From CAVQRC01 sp963715045 (GTDB taxonomy: Bacteria > Planctomycetota > Planctomycetia > Pirellulales > Lacipirellulaceae): a stretch of 64,000 nucleotides of DNA. Shown here piece after piece: positions 61,546 to 64,000 of this stretch. Location of the stretch: positions 1-64,000 of the forward strand of contig CAVQRC010000018.1 in NCBI GenBank assembly GCA_963715045.1, written 5' to 3'. The notes beneath the pieces are model-generated. The model saw nothing but the letters and a program-made list of their open reading frames with translations. It was not told where the DNA came from and did not search any database. Position numbers and translations under genes: made by a program. The stretch's first letter is position 1, and each line of letters opens with the position of its first letter.

Positions 61546-62975
61546 ATGGACGTCTACGTTAATCCACTGATCTCAAGATACGCCTCGGATGCGATGGCCC
61601 GATTGTGGGGACCCGTTCGCAGGCACCAGATCTGGCGGCAATTGTGGGTGGCTCTGGCAGAAGCCCAGCAGGAACTTGGTCTGCCGATCACAGACGCCCA
61701 GATTGCGGAGCTTCGGGAGCATGTCGACGACGTCGATTTCGACGTCGCGGCCGCCGTACGAGAAGCGAGCTCCGCCACGACGTGATGGCCCACGTTCACG
61801 CCTACGGCGACCTGTGCCCGGCGGCCGGCCGATCATTCACCTGGGGGCGACGAGCTGTTTCGTTACCGACAATACCGACCTGATCCAGCTTCGCGACGCC
61901 CTGCGGCTCGTCGGCCGTCGGCTGGTCGGCGATCGATCGACCGCGATCGCTGATTCGCCGAGGAGCACCGCGACCTGCCCCTGCTCGGGTTCACGCATCT
62001 GCAACCGGCCCAGCCGACGACCGTCGGCAAACGGGCGACGCTCTGGGCGTCACGATCTGGTGCTTGACCTGGACGAGGTCGAACACCGCCTCGCCGAGCT
62101 TGCGGCTCGGGGCGTGAAGGGGACGACCGGTACGCAGGCGTAGTTTCTGTCGCTGTTCGGCGGCGATCACGAAAAGGTCCGACGGCTGGAGCAGACTGGT
62201 GCCGAGAAGATGGGGTTTGCCGACGACGTATCCGGTGACCGGACAGACGTATTCGCGCAAGGTCGATGCACAGGTGCTCGTCGTGCACTGTCGGGCATCG
62301 GACAGTCGTGTCACAAGGCGGGCAACCGATCTGCGGATTCTGCAAGACCGCAAGGAGATCGAGGAGCCGTTCGAGAAAGAAGCAGATCGGCTCGTCGGCG
62401 ATGGCGTACAAACGCAACCCGATGCGGGCGAGCGGATCTGCGCCCTCGCCCGGTTCGCGATGACTCGCTCGACGGCATGCCGCAGACGCATGGCGACGCA
62501 GTGGATGGAGCGGACGCTCGACGACAGTGCCGACCGCCGGCTGTGATTCTGCCACAGGCGTTCCTGGCGATCGATGCGGTCTGCTGCTCTACCAGAATGT
62601 GACCGACGGGCTGGTGGTCTATCCGCAGGTGATCGCGCGACACCTGTGCGAGGAGTTGCCGTTCATGGCGACGGAGAAGATTCTGATGGCGGCTGTGCCG
62701 GCCGGCGGTGATCGGCAGGAACTGCACGAACGGATCCGCCAGCACAGCCAGGCGGCCGCGGCCGTCGTCAAGCAGGAGGGCCACGACAACGATCTTCTCG
62801 ATCGGCTGGCCGGCGAGCGGCTTTCGCGCGGGTCGATCTCACGGAAGTCACCGATGCGTCCAAGCTTGTCGGCCGGGCGCCGCAACAGGTCGACGAGTTT
62901 CTAACCAACATCGTGGCACCGATTCGCCGGCGGTATGGCGACGACATCGGCGAAGCGGTGGAGGTTCGTGTCTGA
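61546..62975 (+). pseudogene. purB: Adenylosuccinate lyase, many frameshifts
   Basis: Catalyses two fumarate-releasing steps of purine synthesis (SAICAR to AICAR and adenylosuccinate to AMP). The start MDVYVNPLISRYAS and RHDVMAHVHAYGDLCP, GFTHLQPAQPTTVGKR, GTTGTQASFLSLFGG, the catalytic SSAMAYKRNP signature, RICALARFAM and DGLVVYPQVIARHL are all readable, but in changing frames. The total span of 1430 bases equals about 476 codons, the usual length. Several breaks are one-base changes in GC-rich runs, for example an extra C near 61765 and a missing C near 61825. Every catalytic motif is intact and purB is a housekeeping gene, so local sequence quality is the probable cause. Confidence 0.88.
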
Positions 62976-63171
62976 ACTCAGGCCCCTCAGGCCCCTGTCC
63001 GGCGCGACTCCGCAGTTACAACCGGGGCGATCGCTACATTCGTCGGCAGCCTGGAACGCCGCAGTGGCCGCGGTCCGGTCGGCCCGCTCGGAATGGGATC
63101 GACCGGATTATGCTGGGGGCTTCCGTTGCTGACTGTTTCGATCGTCTTCCGGCTCTGCCCCCGGCCCGACA

Positions 63172-64000
63172 ATGCAGTTGCCGCTCATCGTGACGACCAT
63201 CATCGCCCTGGTGGTGGCTGAAACGTGCCCGCGCCACCGGTCGCAGAACTGCCCGCTCGTTGTCTGCTGGCGGTCTGGGGGACCGCGATGGTACCGGTGA
63301 TCGCGTGGCTGATCGTACGGGGAGCGGTGACCCTCCTCCGCGATCCCCAATACTGCCCGCAGACGGTGCTTCAACGCTTCTCGGGTTTGCAGCGGGCCCA
63401 CACCTGTCTGTGGATCTTCAGTACCGCATTCGTGTTCTGGTTCCTCGGCTGGCCGCAGATCGTCCGGCAAAACTGGGGGCTTGGCGACGCGATTCTGATC
63501 GACGAAGTGCTGATTCTGCTCCCCTTGATCGGCGGCATGGGGCTCTCCTGGGCCGCGTTTCACCGTCTCGATACGGCGGCCGAGCGGACGCACGTCGCTG
63601 GTAGCCGATCTGAAATCTGGCTGGATGGAGGTCCGCCTGCAATTCGGGGCAGTTCTGGCTCCGATTCTGGTAGTCACGTTGCTCGACGATCTCTGTCGCA
63701 AGTTCGCTCCATCGCCACTCGATTCGGGCATCGAATCCCCGGTGATCGCGATACCGCTCGTGGCAACCGCCCTGTTCGCGTTTCCACTGTTGATGCGGTG
63801 GGTCTGGCCGACCGCGCGCATGGAGGGGCACCAGGCGGGCGAACTGCTCGCGGCTGCGGACCGGCTGGGCGTCGCTGTCCCCCGGATCTACGTTTGGCTG
63901 ACTGGGCCGCGGTTCGCGAACGCTGCGGTTGCGGGCTGCTTCCGCCGCGCTCGGTACGTGCTGCTTTCCGAAGGCCTGTTGCGGAACTTCCCGGCGGCCG
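63172..64000 (+). pseudogene. M48-family membrane metallopeptidase, partial at window end, frameshifted
   Basis: The N-terminal part of a multi-pass membrane protease. Hydrophobic spans include VTTIIALVVAE, TAMVPVIAWLIV and IDEVLILLPLIGGMGLSWAAF. The last readable segment, VWLTGPRFANAAVAGCFRRA, then RYVLLSEGLLRNF, matches the region just before the HExxH zinc motif of M48 (HtpX/Ste24-like) proteases; the zinc motif itself lies beyond 64000. Frame changes occur near 63240 and 63600. It is the next gene after purB, 197 bases away. Confidence 0.65.

Overview
The window is about 64 kb of GC-rich DNA that reads as a planctomycete, probably of the Pirellulales/Gemmatales kind. Marker families are a LEPR-XLL export signal with a dockerin-like tail, a DUF1559 prepilin-like protein, a truncated ECF sigma factor of the planctomycete type, two sulfatases, an FG-GAP/VCBS secreted protein, a Ser/Thr kinase fused to a membrane segment and TPRs, Uma2 (DUF820) relics and a DUF268 protein. 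Species cannot be named from the sequence alone.

Layout. 0-5 kb: a truncated ECF sigma gene, then a decayed integrative element bounded by a tRNA-Leu(CAA) gene and a diverged copy of its 3' half; it carries a TetR regulator, a large sulfatase and a fragment of the tyrosine integrase. 5-16 kb: Tag glycosylase, GlpD, a PQQ-type sugar dehydrogenase with dockerin, and a leftward group VCBS protein - sulfatase - zinc-ribbon/TPR protein. 16-21 kb: an aldolase-like TIM-barrel protein, a PfkB sugar kinase, an 11-copy ~133-bp palindromic repeat array, and PhnW. 21-28 kb: a complete RND efflux system (outer-membrane factor, TetR repressor, adaptor, pump) with a visible operator. 28-34 kb: xylose isomerase, an ABC ATPase, a glycosyltransferase-like gene, a YihX-type HAD phosphatase and IlvD. 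34-39 kb: kinase-TPR protein and two Uma2 remnants. 39-44 kb: a leftward polysaccharide-type cluster (GT2, CgeB-like GT, two methyltransferases, DUF268). 44-47 kb: MoxR-type AAA+ ATPase plus VWA protein. 47-57 kb: secreted conserved protein, prepilin-like DUF1559, VTC polyphosphate polymerase, DUF4956, Nramp-like transporter, exported LMW phosphatase and an alpha/beta-hydrolase esterase. 57-60 kb: zinc-ribbon protein, HD phosphohydrolase, an orphan Rhs C-terminal tip and a likely immunity gene. 60-64 kb: a repeat-rich gap, PurB and the start of an M48 peptidase.

Two properties run through the whole window. First, about a dozen genes, including the housekeeping genes purB, xylA and glpD, keep good protein similarity but are broken by one-base indels, several of them compensating. 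This looks more like residual assembly error than gene death; these genes are marked pseudogene only in the sense that the frame is not continuous here. Second, gene-to-gene gaps are often filled by short tandem repeats of 6-8 bp, a different unit in each gap, plus several dispersed families: an 'AATGACTAAGGA' repeat, a CGGCCG-loop hairpin and a 35-bp palindrome.

No rRNA operon, CRISPR array, complete insertion sequence or replication origin was seen.
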